Assembly: GCF_019693215.1 (NCBI RefSeq)
Contig: NZ_CP081183.1
Location: forward strand, 62,001 to 126,000
DNA: 64,000 bases
Reading direction: 5' to 3'
DNA from: Salinarchaeum sp. IM2453
GTDB taxonomy: Archaea > Halobacteriota > Halobacteria > Halobacteriales > Salinarchaeaceae
A model generated the notes under the pieces. It was not told the DNA's origin. It ran no database searches and saw only the letters and a program-made list of their open reading frames with translations. Within the stretch, counting starts at the first letter, position 1, and every line of letters starts with the position of its first letter. This document shows positions 32,517-40,712 of this stretch, piece by piece. The translations under genes and the position numbers were made by a program.

Positions 32517-33965
32517 TTTAACTTTTACAGGCTACGTCCCCGTCCTCAAGGAGCGACCGAAGGGAGCGAGTAGGGCGGGGATACAGCCGTTCGCTCCTTT
32601 TCCCGAATGTTCAAGTGACAGGCAACCCAACAGATTAGCAGTGGTTGAGGAGACGTTCAAGTACGCTGCAACGCCGGAAGACGCCGAGACAGCTACTGCT
32701 GCATGGGCCGATATTCAAACGTGTCGGGAAGTATACAATCACGCGCTCACACAAGAATATCGGCCACGTCCCGACTCCGACAACCCGTCGTACACGGCAA
32801 TGCAGAACAAACTCACCGGCCCTGACGGATGGAAACAGCGGTGGCCAGAGTGGAAGGATGTGTATTCCAAGTGCCTGCAAATGGCGATCCGGCGCATCAA
32901 ACAAAGCGAAACAGTGCTTGAATCACTCCAAGACCGAGGGTACGACGTTGGACGGTTGAAATGGAAACCACCGCGAGAGTTCCGCAGCATCGTGTACAAC
33001 CAGTCCGGTTTTGACGTGAATCATAACACGGACCGGGCTGGTCATGCGATTGTGAACTTCTCCAAAATTGGTGACTTCCATCTCAACTACCACCGCCCAC
33101 TCCCCGACGACGGCGAGATTACACAAGTCATCCTGAAAAAAGAGAAAACCGATGACTGGTCCGTCAGCATTGTCGTTGATTACGACCCGGAATACCCGGA
33201 CAAACCACCTGTCGAGAAGATTGACCCGGCAGATACAGTTGGGATTGATCTCGGCATCACGACGTTCATTCACGACTCGGACGGTCGGTCGTTCGAATCA
33301 CTTGACGAACAGCGTGCCCGTGACCGAATCGAACGCCGACACCGCAATCTCTCCCGAAAAACATACGACTCGAACAACTGGAAGACAGCTCGGCGGAAAC
33401 TCGCTCAGGCATACGACCGGTTGCAGAACCGTCGTGAAGACTACCGGGAGAAACTCGCCCATGAATACACCACTCGGTATGACGCAGTGTTTCTCGAAGA
33501 CCTAGACGTGAAAGCGATGACAGAAGATGGTGGGAACAGTCGGAACATTGCATCGATGTCGTGGCGGGAAACGATTCAGGCATTCAAACGTCATGGGGAG
33601 AAAAACGGGTGTCACGTGATTGAAGTGCCGCCAGAAGGCACGACGAAACGCTGTTCACAATGTGGGTGTGAGACAGACAAACCGTTATGGGTACGTGAGC
33701 ATTCCTGCCCGGCGTGTGGGTTCGAAGCTGACAGGGACTACAATGCCGCGCTCGAAATCAAGCGTCTGGGGCTGGAGCAACTTGGAGTGGAAGCACAGAC
33801 GATGACAGTAGGTCAGGGCATGGCCGAATCAACGCCTGCAGAGACTGCGCTCCCTGGGGAGACTGAGGAACCATCCGATGATGTGTCTCCAAAGCGCGTC
33901 GTTGAACCAGGAAGCCCCTGCCTCAAGGAGCCGCCAACGGCGGCGAGTAGGCAGGGGTAGTTCAC
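32517..33965 (+). mobile_element. IS1341-type (IS605 family) insertion element, TnpB only
   Basis: The left end 32517-32583 starts TTAACTTTTACAGGCTACG and holds the palindrome CCTCAAGGAGCGACC...GGAGCGAGTAGG. The right end 33911-33965 carries the related CCTCAAGGAGCC...GGCGGCGAGTAGGCAGG and stops at TAGTTCAC. These subterminal hairpins are what an IS605 Y1 transposase would recognise, but no tnpA is present. At least five short relics in the window share these ends. Confidence 0.75.
32641..33960 (+). CDS. tnpB: TnpB-type RNA-guided nuclease (IS1341 family)
   Basis: A 439 aa TnpB, GTG start (MVEETFKYAATPED). The RuvC-like core is complete: VGIDLGITTF (Asp, about 203), VFLEDLDVKA (Glu, about 285) and DRDYNAALEI (Asp, about 364), with a zinc ribbon CSQCGC...CPACGF between the last two. 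TnpB proteins cut DNA guided by an RNA from the element's right end and keep the element in place during transposition. The last 20 codons (GSPCLKEPPTAASRQG) are encoded by the right-end hairpin itself, as expected if the guide scaffold overlaps the gene end. GC content is higher than in neighbouring genes. Confidence 0.92.
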   Translation: MVEETFKYAATPEDAETATAAWADIQTCREVYNHALTQEYRPRPDSDNPSYTAMQNKLTGPDGWKQRWPEWKDVYSKCLQMAIRRIKQSETVLESLQDRGYDVGRLKWKPPREFRSIVYNQSGFDVNHNTDRAGHAIVNFSKIGDFHLNYHRPLPDDGEITQVILKKEKTDDWSVSIVVDYDPEYPDKPPVEKIDPADTVGIDLGITTFIHDSDGRSFESLDEQRARDRIERRHRNLSRKTYDSNNWKTARRKLAQAYDRLQNRREDYREKLAHEYTTRYDAVFLEDLDVKAMTEDGGNSRNIASMSWRETIQAFKRHGEKNGCHVIEVPPEGTTKRCSQCGCETDKPLWVREHSCPACGFEADRDYNAALEIKRLGLEQLGVEAQTMTVGQGMAESTPAETALPGETEEPSDDVSPKRVVEPGSPCLKEPPTAASRQG

Positions 33966-34064
33966 GATCAGTCAGTAAGGCATTTTGTCTGATTTTTCTG
34001 TAAAAATGATCTCTTCTTGACTTAAGACAAATAAGCTATATGCTGTCGGGGATCACTATATAAT

Positions 34065-34700
34065 ATGGCCTCTGACGGGGATTTTTTAACACGTCGTCAG
34101 ATATTAGCAAGAGGCGCAGCATCTGTCGGAATCTCGGGAATAGCTGGAGCATTTTTGTCCTCCCCAGATATTCCAACACCGGAATCAGGGCAGAACAATA
34201 ACACTGAACAAAATAACGAGGTAGATAGAGACGAAATCCCATATACAATTTGGCAATACGCCAATGAGTCTGATGGTTTTCGAGCAACAGCGCCAATTAA
34301 TCTAGTATTTCCACTGGAAGATGCTACACAAGAAACTGTAATTGATGTGTTTCGGGATGCAGGATGGGTGGCATATCCAGCAGAATATCGACGGTATGGC
34401 TGGGACCGATCGGCCGAAGAATACAGATTACAGCAGTGGACTGGAGCAGAATCATTTTTTGGACAGGTGGGCCGGTACCATGTACGCTGTTTTGCAACAG
34501 ATGGAACATTATCCATACAGGCACACCTAGATACTGCCCCACAGCCAACGCATGGAATTGCTTCCTATAGCGATGGAAAATCAGTTGTTGAGCAACTTTT
34601 TATCTCAGACGGCTGGGCGTGTGGCGAGGATGAGTTGTATCTTGGGAATGAACAAAGCGATCATAATGGATATGCAACGGTGATCAGACGATCAAAATGA
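34065..34700 (+). CDS. Tat-exported protein with LssY-like domain
   Basis: A 211 aa secreted protein. The N-terminus TRRQILARGAASVGISGIAG is a Tat signal, followed by a Gln/Asn/Glu-rich spacer to about residue 65. The rest (APINLVFPLEDATQETVIDV, GWVAYPAEYRRYGWD, YHVRCFATDG, QLFISDGW) has the strand pattern that I associate with the C-terminal LssY domain, of unknown function. No lipobox is present, so it is probably released or loosely attached. The next gene overlaps its stop by four bases (ATGA), pointing to a coupled membrane partner. A TATA-like AGCTATATGC lies about 30 bases upstream. Confidence 0.75.
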   Translation: MASDGDFLTRRQILARGAASVGISGIAGAFLSSPDIPTPESGQNNNTEQNNEVDRDEIPYTIWQYANESDGFRATAPINLVFPLEDATQETVIDVFRDAGWVAYPAEYRRYGWDRSAEEYRLQQWTGAESFFGQVGRYHVRCFATDGTLSIQAHLDTAPQPTHGIASYSDGKSVVEQLFISDGWACGEDELYLGNEQSDHNGYATVIRRSK

Positions 34701-35284
34701 ACTGGGTAAATATTGATCACTCATTATTTGGGATCGATCGAAAGAAGACAAAGGCGGGAATAGCGGTGGTTGTTGTAGTAGGAATTCTTGTCATAACTGC
34801 ATCGATCTTACAACGGATTGAAATTATTAACACAGCAACCGTCTCCGAACTCACGGATTCTGTGACAACCGTAGTAATCTTAATCAGCATTCTGATGACA
34901 TTCATAGTATCAGTGATATATGCACTCTGGAATGGAGGAGCAGTATTGGCTGGGGCACTTCCTGTTGTTGCCCCTCTTACTGGATTAATAGTAAATGGGA
35001 GTCATACAGTCACTATTGATCTCGCAGTGGGATTATCGATGGGTGCTCTTGGGGCAGTATTAGCAACATATAGGCAGTACCAAACCATCCAAAACGATGG
35101 ATGGTCTCATCGGTCAGTTGCTAACGGGATGGCGGTTGCCACAGGAATGACAGTAATTGCTGCTGCTGCAATGTACTCAGTTCAATATGGACCACACATT
35201 GGGGCAGCATATTATACGGGGATAATGGTTGTTAGTGGAGCGGTGATCGGAGTGGGCATAGCATGGTGGAAAATGCTATTTTGA
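34697..35284 (+). CDS. Multi-pass membrane protein, partner of the upstream secreted protein
   Basis: A 195 aa protein with about six hydrophobic helices (near 20-40, 52-72, 76-95, 102-120, 145-162 and 172-190). It starts MNWVNIDHSLFGIDRKKT and has basic residues before helix 1, which sets the N-terminus inside. I recognise no family or motif. The four-base overlap with the Tat-secreted gene is the only functional clue: the two are translated together and may form one envelope complex. Confidence 0.7.
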   Translation: MNWVNIDHSLFGIDRKKTKAGIAVVVVVGILVITASILQRIEIINTATVSELTDSVTTVVILISILMTFIVSVIYALWNGGAVLAGALPVVAPLTGLIVNGSHTVTIDLAVGLSMGALGAVLATYRQYQTIQNDGWSHRSVANGMAVATGMTVIAAAAMYSVQYGPHIGAAYYTGIMVVSGAVIGVGIAWWKMLF

Positions 35285-35377
35285 TATCAAACAGTTAAAA
35301 TGGGATTTTGAAGTCAGTTGATAGATTTAGAATTGTTTCGAATATGATTTGTGAGTTGAAGATATTACTACGTACCG

Positions 35378-36229
35378 ATGCGAATTCATACGGTAGGCGA
35401 TGGTTCTCCAGAGGTTGCTATTATTGGTGGTATCCACGGAGATGAGCCATGCGGTGTGCAAGCGATAAAGCACGTACTTCATGCAGATGTCTCATTTAGT
35501 AGGCCAACTAAATTCATTATTGCTAATGAACGGGCATTATCACATAATACGCGGTATATTGATAATGACCTGAACAGAGTTTTTCCCGGAAGTCGACACG
35601 CACAATCACATGAAAAACAGCTGGCAGCAAGATTACTCAGCGAAATAAAGGACACAACAGTCCTTTCACTTCATTCTACACAGTCATATACAGAAGCTTT
35701 TGCACTTGTCTCAGAGTCGCATAGATTAGCACGGGAAATTGTACCAGAGCTACCAGTCACCGCAGCTGTTCGTCCGGGCGATTTTATTAATGGTTGTCTA
35801 CTGCGAATGGGAGATGTAATTGAGGTTGAAACAGGCTTACAGCAGTCAAGGCAGGCAGTAGAAAATGCAAGGCAGATAATTTGGGCATTTTTACACGCCA
35901 TGAATGTCGTCGAAGAGCCACAAGTAATCGACAGACAGACACTGTTAGATCCGACAACAGCAATCAAGACGGGGCCACGAGTACTCGAGGAAAGTGCAAA
36001 CAAGGTACCAATGTTTGATATGGAACAGCCAATCCCAAAAGACCCAGGTATAGACTATACAATTCAAGCAGATAACTTCAGGCGGGTAAAGAAAGGAGAG
36101 ACCTATGCAACGGCTGGTGGAAAGCCATTGGTGGCTGAGCGTCCATTTTATCCAGTTTTGATGTCCTCAGAGGGATACAATGACATCATTGGGTTCTCTG
36201 CGCAACGGACAAAATCAATAACGATGTGA
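35378..36229 (+). CDS. Succinylglutamate desuccinylase/aspartoacylase-like zinc hydrolase
   Basis: A 283 aa M14-type amidohydrolase. GIHGDEPCG (about 17-25) gives the His and Glu zinc ligands, DLNRVFPGS (about 66-74) the substrate-carboxylate Arg, and LSLHST (about 95-100) the third zinc ligand. A catalytic Glu is plausible in VIEVETGLQQ (about 150). The family removes N-acyl groups from amino acids; the substrate in haloarchaea is unknown. The C-terminal third (about 195-283) is beta-rich. The gene ends directly against UPF0179 on the opposite strand. Confidence 0.87.
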   Translation: MRIHTVGDGSPEVAIIGGIHGDEPCGVQAIKHVLHADVSFSRPTKFIIANERALSHNTRYIDNDLNRVFPGSRHAQSHEKQLAARLLSEIKDTTVLSLHSTQSYTEAFALVSESHRLAREIVPELPVTAAVRPGDFINGCLLRMGDVIEVETGLQQSRQAVENARQIIWAFLHAMNVVEEPQVIDRQTLLDPTTAIKTGPRVLEESANKVPMFDMEQPIPKDPGIDYTIQADNFRRVKKGETYATAGGKPLVAERPFYPVLMSSEGYNDIIGFSAQRTKSITM

Positions 36230-36676
36230 TTACTCGTCAGATGGCAGTAGTGCAAGTGTTAAGTCACGATCAATACGACAGTCTTCATGTGGTGGATCTC
36301 CGATAATCTCGCTGATTTTATAGTCACGGTCAAATGATCCTGCTTCTGGCTCGCAGTACTGATGACTTGGACACTCAGTGTATGGACACGAGCCAGGAAG
36401 TTGAACACGGCTGCCTGCATATGCATTTTTTGCATATATATTTGCGCGAATCGGTGCAGGTTCAACTTCAACGGCTCGAACCCCCTGGTCATGGACCTGA
36501 CACTCTAGTGTTTGGGCGTTATCACGAGTATCGACCACGCGGTACTTGATATCTTCATCAAGGTTCAAGCACTGATTTTGATACGGACAACCATCACACG
36601 ACGGACTGCTGCCGCGATATACAAATTCTTGCCCAGATTCAGCGAGCCGTGTTCCAATTAGCGTGACTGTGCTCAT
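36230..36676 (-). CDS. UPF0179 family Cys-rich protein
   Basis: A 148 aa archaeal protein from MSTVTLIGTRLAESGQEF; the frame is open upstream to 36724 but the family starts here. Cysteines are arranged CDGCPYQNQC (about 27-36), LECQVH, CPYTECPSHQYC (about 97-108) and EDCRID, a pattern suited to an Fe-S cluster or zinc. UPF0179 is widespread in Euryarchaeota without assigned function. It lies 80 bases downstream of the DUF5803 gene on the same strand, at the end of the trm56-tfe operon. Confidence 0.88.
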   Translation of the reverse strand: MSTVTLIGTRLAESGQEFVYRGSSPSCDGCPYQNQCLNLDEDIKYRVVDTRDNAQTLECQVHDQGVRAVEVEPAPIRANIYAKNAYAGSRVQLPGSCPYTECPSHQYCEPEAGSFDRDYKISEIIGDPPHEDCRIDRDLTLALLPSDE

Positions 36677-36756
36677 GTGTGGAATACCAACTGATACTAT
36701 TGTATGTGTTGTAGCTATTTCCAAACTTCGGTTGTATCCAACAAGGGAAATGTGTA

Positions 36757-37533
36757 TTACTTCTTTGGCGGGCCTTGATCCTCGTCATCAGTTTCTACAT
36801 CTAGTCCTTGCTCTCGGCGCCATTCAGTAATCTGTCGTATTCGTCGCTTAAAGTAGAAGAATCCACCAATGGCAGTGACCCCTAAGACAGCAATCGTACT
36901 CCAGAAAAGCATCTGGGTTCGGGGTGTATAAAATCGCAGTGAAAGAGAGCTATCAACTTCCTCAATGTGCAGGCTCATTGTGTCATTCGCTTCATCAATT
37001 GTTTCATCAGATTGGCTTGGTGAGACACTACTGAGGAGGAAGTCTCCAACCCGGTAACCTTCTGGGAGTTCAACATGATATGTTCCCTCTACATACGCAG
37101 GAAGACTCAACTGTCCGTCAGATCGGGTTGCGGTAAACGCAAGTTTACCGTCTTCTTCTGGTAACATAATATGTAACCGGCCACCACTTTCTTCATACTC
37201 AAACTGATCAGGATTATCGGCGTATGTATAAACATCACCTGATGTAGTTTTGAATTGCAATGCTTCGACAGAAAGAGGGCTATCTCGAGTAAACGATTCT
37301 CGATATAGTTCGACCTCAGAAGTGCCATCAATCCGATATACAGCCTCAAACCTGCTGCTTCCAATCCATCCGCCTTCTTCGAGCGTCAAATCAGCATCAA
37401 CATTATCGGAGACATTCCAGTCATACTCTTTTTCTTCAGCAAACGCCTCGTCATCGACAGACGACCCTAAGCATCCAGCTGTAAGAGCAATAAAGCCAAC
37501 CGCAGCGAGCGTAAGGATAATTCGTCGGTTCAT
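36757..37533 (-). CDS. DUF5803 lipoprotein with C-terminal membrane helix
   Basis: A 258 aa envelope protein. The N-terminus MNRRIILTLAAVGFIALTAG precedes Cys21 in a lipobox (LTAGC), so it should be lipid-anchored outside the cell. Residues 35-205 are an acidic beta-rich domain, and a membrane helix at about 212-232 (LFWSTIAVLGVTAIGGFFYF) is followed by a charged cytosolic tail. I match it to haloarchaeal DUF5803; no function is known. It starts 9 bases after DUF2110 and belongs to the trm56-tfe-DUF2110 operon. Confidence 0.8.
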   Translation of the reverse strand: MNRRIILTLAAVGFIALTAGCLGSSVDDEAFAEEKEYDWNVSDNVDADLTLEEGGWIGSSRFEAVYRIDGTSEVELYRESFTRDSPLSVEALQFKTTSGDVYTYADNPDQFEYEESGGRLHIMLPEEDGKLAFTATRSDGQLSLPAYVEGTYHVELPEGYRVGDFLLSSVSPSQSDETIDEANDTMSLHIEEVDSSLSLRFYTPRTQMLFWSTIAVLGVTAIGGFFYFKRRIRQITEWRREQGLDVETDDEDQGPPKK

Positions 37534-37542
37534 AGTCCTATC

Positions 37543-38208
37543 TCAAGGAACGACAGCGCGAAGTTCAGCTGGTAAATATTCACCAATCGCCGCAATTAAT
37601 CCTGGCGGATCGGTATCTTCAGTGCAAATAATACTTTGTTCGAGCAAGCCGAGTCGTTCAACCGTGATAATATCATTCGCATGTCCGGCTCGGTTAACTG
37701 TTGCTCGAGCTTCTGACCGAGTTACACTGTTTACATTGACTCGTCCATTTCCACGTTGCCACTCATAAAGGCGATCACGTTCAGCATCAGTAAGAGAAGA
37801 TGGAGACCCATATTCAAACTCCATTGGCAGGTGTTGTACGAGACCGAATCGTTCCCGAAGTTGAGATGGCTTTCCTGGCCCGAGTCCTAGCCGATCAGCT
37901 GGAATTTCAACGTTGGTACCGGCATCAAGGGTAATGCTCGTATCGCTCCATTCTTCTAGAGTGCCGATATATGTGTTACCTTCTTCAAGCTGGCTTGGAA
38001 TTTCCCCGAATTCATCGCGAAGCAAGTTACGAGCAACGACTTCATCTGGGCCAGAGACAGTCACAGATGGGAAAGAATCATGTCGGAGTCCAATATCAAC
38101 ATCGACATCGAGATCAGTAAAGAGGTTATTCACAATCGACTCTAGTGATTGCATTGCACGTGTCTGTGCCTGTCCTTCAACGTAGATTTTTGTTGCAATA
38201 ACGACCAT
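37543..38208 (-). CDS. DUF2110 family protein
   Basis: A 221 aa soluble protein starting MVVIATKIYVEGQAQTRAMQ. The N-terminal half has alternating strands and helices, followed by a short beta-barrel-like stretch (YIGTLEEWSDTSITLDAG). The C-terminal half has a helix-hairpin-like VNVNSVTRSEARATVNRAGH. The archaeal family is regularly found beside tfe, so a role in transcription or RNA metabolism is likely but unproven. Its ATG overlaps the tfe stop by one base (TGATG), so translation is coupled to TFE. Confidence 0.85.
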   Translation of the reverse strand: MVVIATKIYVEGQAQTRAMQSLESIVNNLFTDLDVDVDIGLRHDSFPSVTVSGPDEVVARNLLRDEFGEIPSQLEEGNTYIGTLEEWSDTSITLDAGTNVEIPADRLGLGPGKPSQLRERFGLVQHLPMEFEYGSPSSLTDAERDRLYEWQRGNGRVNVNSVTRSEARATVNRAGHANDIITVERLGLLEQSIICTEDTDPPGLIAAIGEYLPAELRAVVP

Positions 38209-38738
38209 CAGTTATCTGTATCCTTAGATATGTTTAGCTCATTTCGCAGTTCGGAGATGCGCTCATCAATGGCGCTAATCAGCTGTTCGTTGTCCATCGG
38301 CTCAAGTGGCGATCCACATTCCGGGCACTCAAAGCCAAATTCCATTGCCTCGTCGAATTCAAATCGAATTGAATCGATTTCACAAAGGTAGAATTCATTT
38401 TGCACTTCGTAGTCACGGCGTTCGTCAAGGGCCTGTTCAAGACGCTCCATTTCTTCCTCTAAGTTCTGTGGAATCTTCTCATATTCAAATGTCCAGAGAT
38501 ATGTTAGCCATCCAGAGTCTTCATCCCGAAGTCGGCGGTATGATGCGAGATCATTCTCATAGAGAATAAAAAGGGCGCGGCGAACATCGTTCAATTCCAT
38601 ATCAAGTTGCTGAGCAAGTTCTTCGTCGGTTACTTCTCCGTCCGGCGGAGCAGCAGCAACTTGCATTCCCTGCGGTCCAACCAACTCATGCAGGTACTTT
38701 TGAATTACAGGATCCTCCAGAAGTTCCTCAAAAGCCAT
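38208..38738 (-). CDS. tfe: Transcription factor E (TFE alpha)
   Basis: General transcription factor that helps open archaeal promoters, 176 aa. Residues 1-90 are the extended winged helix (VTDEELAQQLDMELNDVRRA, then DEDSGWLTYLWTF), followed by a coiled-coil linker and a zinc-ribbon-like end (FYLCEIDSIRFEFDEAMEFG, then FECPECGSPLEP). Only three cysteines are seen in the ribbon, where many archaea have four, so zinc binding may be incomplete or use another residue. The final NELNISKDTDN is a disordered tail. It lies 50 bases downstream of trm56 in the same operon. Confidence 0.96.
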   Translation of the reverse strand: MAFEELLEDPVIQKYLHELVGPQGMQVAAAPPDGEVTDEELAQQLDMELNDVRRALFILYENDLASYRRLRDEDSGWLTYLWTFEYEKIPQNLEEEMERLEQALDERRDYEVQNEFYLCEIDSIRFEFDEAMEFGFECPECGSPLEPMDNEQLISAIDERISELRNELNISKDTDN

Positions 38739-38788
38739 ATCGGAATGTGGCTTCCAGACCGGTTAAAAGCATCGAAGCACTTGATGGT

Positions 38789-39334
38789 TCAATTGTCGTC
38801 TATGACGTCTTCAACTTTTTTTCCAGTTTTTTTGGGAATAACTTTCTTTTCAGCACTTTCCCAGGACCGATCTAGCTCATCACCATCGAAAAGTCGGTCA
38901 AGGAATACTGCTAAGGCAGCAATTTCAGAATGTGGTTGGTTTGTTACGCCAATATTCCAGTCAGCTTGCTCGTACACTTCAAACGGGACTTTCCCAGCAC
39001 CAACTACGATCATCAACGGGTCTTCCTGTATTGATTCCTGGATATCTTCTTCAACAGACTGTACTGGCTCTCCGTACATAGTTAGATGTGCAATACTCCC
39101 ATCCCAGCGACGTAATCGGCCGAGTAACTCATCAGTTTGCTCTATCTCGAATGGACCCCCAAACCGATTAGTTACGTCCGTTGCCGTCTGAGCTGCATCT
39201 GATGCCTTATCAGGGAGAATTACTCTATCTGCTCCCAAAGCCCGAGCCGTCAGAGCAACGTGGGTTGTCATCCGCTCATCTCGTCCGGGACGATGGCTCA
39301 ATCGAAGTACTACAGTCTCCTCATATTCGTCCAT
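38789..39334 (-). CDS. trm56: tRNA (cytidine(56)-2'-O)-methyltransferase
   Basis: Archaeal SPOUT-class enzyme that 2'-O-methylates C56 in the T-loop of tRNAs, using SAM. 181 aa from MDEYEETVVLRLSHRPGRDE; MHM two codons earlier is an alternative. The conserved LSHRPGRDERMTTHVALTAR, VVGAGKVPFEVYEQADWNIG and NQPHSEIAALAVFLDRL form the knotted SAM site. The enzyme is soluble and usually dimeric. It heads the operon with tfe, DUF2110 and DUF5803; the TnpB element at 39378 ends 45 bases upstream of its start and might influence its promoter. Confidence 0.95.
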   Translation of the reverse strand: MDEYEETVVLRLSHRPGRDERMTTHVALTARALGADRVILPDKASDAAQTATDVTNRFGGPFEIEQTDELLGRLRRWDGSIAHLTMYGEPVQSVEEDIQESIQEDPLMIVVGAGKVPFEVYEQADWNIGVTNQPHSEIAALAVFLDRLFDGDELDRSWESAEKKVIPKKTGKKVEDVIDDN

Positions 39335-39427
39335 ATGCACATATAGTCAAAGCGGATTTTTAGTTGCATCGTCACCGATTGACATCCTCCTCCGCCTGAA
39401 GGCGGAGGAATCCCAAGCGTTGGGATA

Positions 39428-40684
39428 TTACGGTTTGCAGACTCCCTGTTCTCTCGGTGTGAACCGTCCGCTCTCGCGGTCGAACAGGAAGACTCCGGGC
39501 TGTGCCAACCAGCCGTTACTCATATCCCCCGTTGGGGGACTCTGAGTTATCTTTCTGCGAATGTTCACTGCACCGTTCACGTCCGCGTTCATCGTCGTCT
39601 CACACGACTCACAGACGTACAGCCCGCGCTCCACGCGGTTCGCATCTCGAATTTGCCCGCAACACGAACACGTCTTTGAGGTGTTCTCCTCGTCTACCCG
39701 GTCAACGAGGATACCGTGTTCTTCGGCTTTGTATTCGAGGAGACGGGCGAATCGGTCGAACTCCCATCCGTGGAGTTTCTTGTTCCCAGACTGCCCCCAC
39801 TCCCACGAGTCACCGTTCTCATCCTCGCGGATGTCGCTGAGGTCGCCAACCGCGATCTTCTCCACGCCTTCGTCGACACACCGCTCAACGATGTGTTTCG
39901 AGAGCGTGTGGAGGAAATGGTCTTTGCGTCGAGAGAGTTTCCGGCGAGCCTTCAACGCACGTTTTGATGGGCCGTTCTTGCCTTCGGTCTGGTACTCCTC
40001 GCGGGTAAAATAGTGCTTGTCCTCTTTCAGCGTGTTCCCCGGATACAGTTCCGAAGGGCCGTCCTCGTAGTCGATGGCGAGGTAGTTGCTGATACCGAGA
40101 TCGATACCCGCAGTGTTGTCGCCGGGTGCGTCTTCGACTGGAATCTCTTTCTTGCAGACGAGGTGGAGTTCCCACTCGTCTCCGTTCCAGACGGCACGCA
40201 CCTGCTGGATGTTCTCGACTTCTACGTCGGGGCGGGTTTCGTACTCCGGGAGGACGAAGTCTGACCGTCCGTCTTTCAGATTCCAACCTTTCGAGAGGCG
40301 GAGTTGACCGTGTTTGGCGTCGTGTTTGATACCTTTCTGTTTCCACGTCACGGTGGATCGCGGGTGTCGGTCGCCACGTTTCCGGTAGCCCGGTGGGTTG
40401 TTGCCGTCGTCGGAGTTATACCACCCGTTGAACGCCTCAGCAAGCTCTTCAAGAACTCGCTGACTTGACTGAGAATGCAGGTCACTATAGCGTTCGTGGT
40501 TTTTCAACTCCGATTTCAATTCGGCTTCATCGGGTATCTCACCATCGTCATCCCACCGTTCTTGGATGTAATAGCGTCCGACGTTCCACAGTTTCGATGC
40601 AGAGAACCCGCACTGGTCGAGGTCGTCACGAACCTGACTGTAGTTCGTGATGCGTGCGACATAGGTGCGGGTCGTCTCCAGCAT
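39428..40684 (-). CDS. tnpB: TnpB-family protein with altered RuvC-II motif
   Basis: A 418 aa IS1341-type protein from MLETTRTYVARITNYSQVRD. The RuvC-I AGIDLGISNY (Asp, about 193), zinc ribbon TCSCCGQIR...VCESCE and RuvC-III MNADVNGAVNI (Asp, about 365) are intact. Where active TnpBs have Glu-Asp-Leu, this one reads KIAVGDLSDIRED, with Gly in the Glu position. I recall the same VGDL in related haloarchaeal copies, so it may be a subfamily trait using another acid. GC content is clearly above that of neighbouring genes, suggesting recent arrival. Confidence 0.9.
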   Translation of the reverse strand: MLETTRTYVARITNYSQVRDDLDQCGFSASKLWNVGRYYIQERWDDDGEIPDEAELKSELKNHERYSDLHSQSSQRVLEELAEAFNGWYNSDDGNNPPGYRKRGDRHPRSTVTWKQKGIKHDAKHGQLRLSKGWNLKDGRSDFVLPEYETRPDVEVENIQQVRAVWNGDEWELHLVCKKEIPVEDAPGDNTAGIDLGISNYLAIDYEDGPSELYPGNTLKEDKHYFTREEYQTEGKNGPSKRALKARRKLSRRKDHFLHTLSKHIVERCVDEGVEKIAVGDLSDIREDENGDSWEWGQSGNKKLHGWEFDRFARLLEYKAEEHGILVDRVDEENTSKTCSCCGQIRDANRVERGLYVCESCETTMNADVNGAVNIRRKITQSPPTGDMSNGWLAQPGVFLFDRESGRFTPREQGVCKP

Positions 40685-40692
40685 CGTACTGT

Positions 40693-40712
40693 GTTCATAA
40701 CTAGTTATGAAC
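40693..40712. promoter_or_regulatory. 20-base perfect palindrome in front of tnpB
   Basis: GTTCATAACTAGTTATGAAC is a perfect inverted repeat ending 9 bases before the tnpB ATG (40684, minus strand). Its place over the expected start-site region suits an operator, or it may be a cruciform used in element maintenance. A half-site-like CATAACTAG recurs at 40986-40994. Confidence 0.45.

Noticed and set aside
39561-40346. Long plus-strand and other-frame ORFs opposite tnpB (for example 39561-40013)
   Set aside because: They are shadows caused by the higher GC content and few stops in the tnpB gene.
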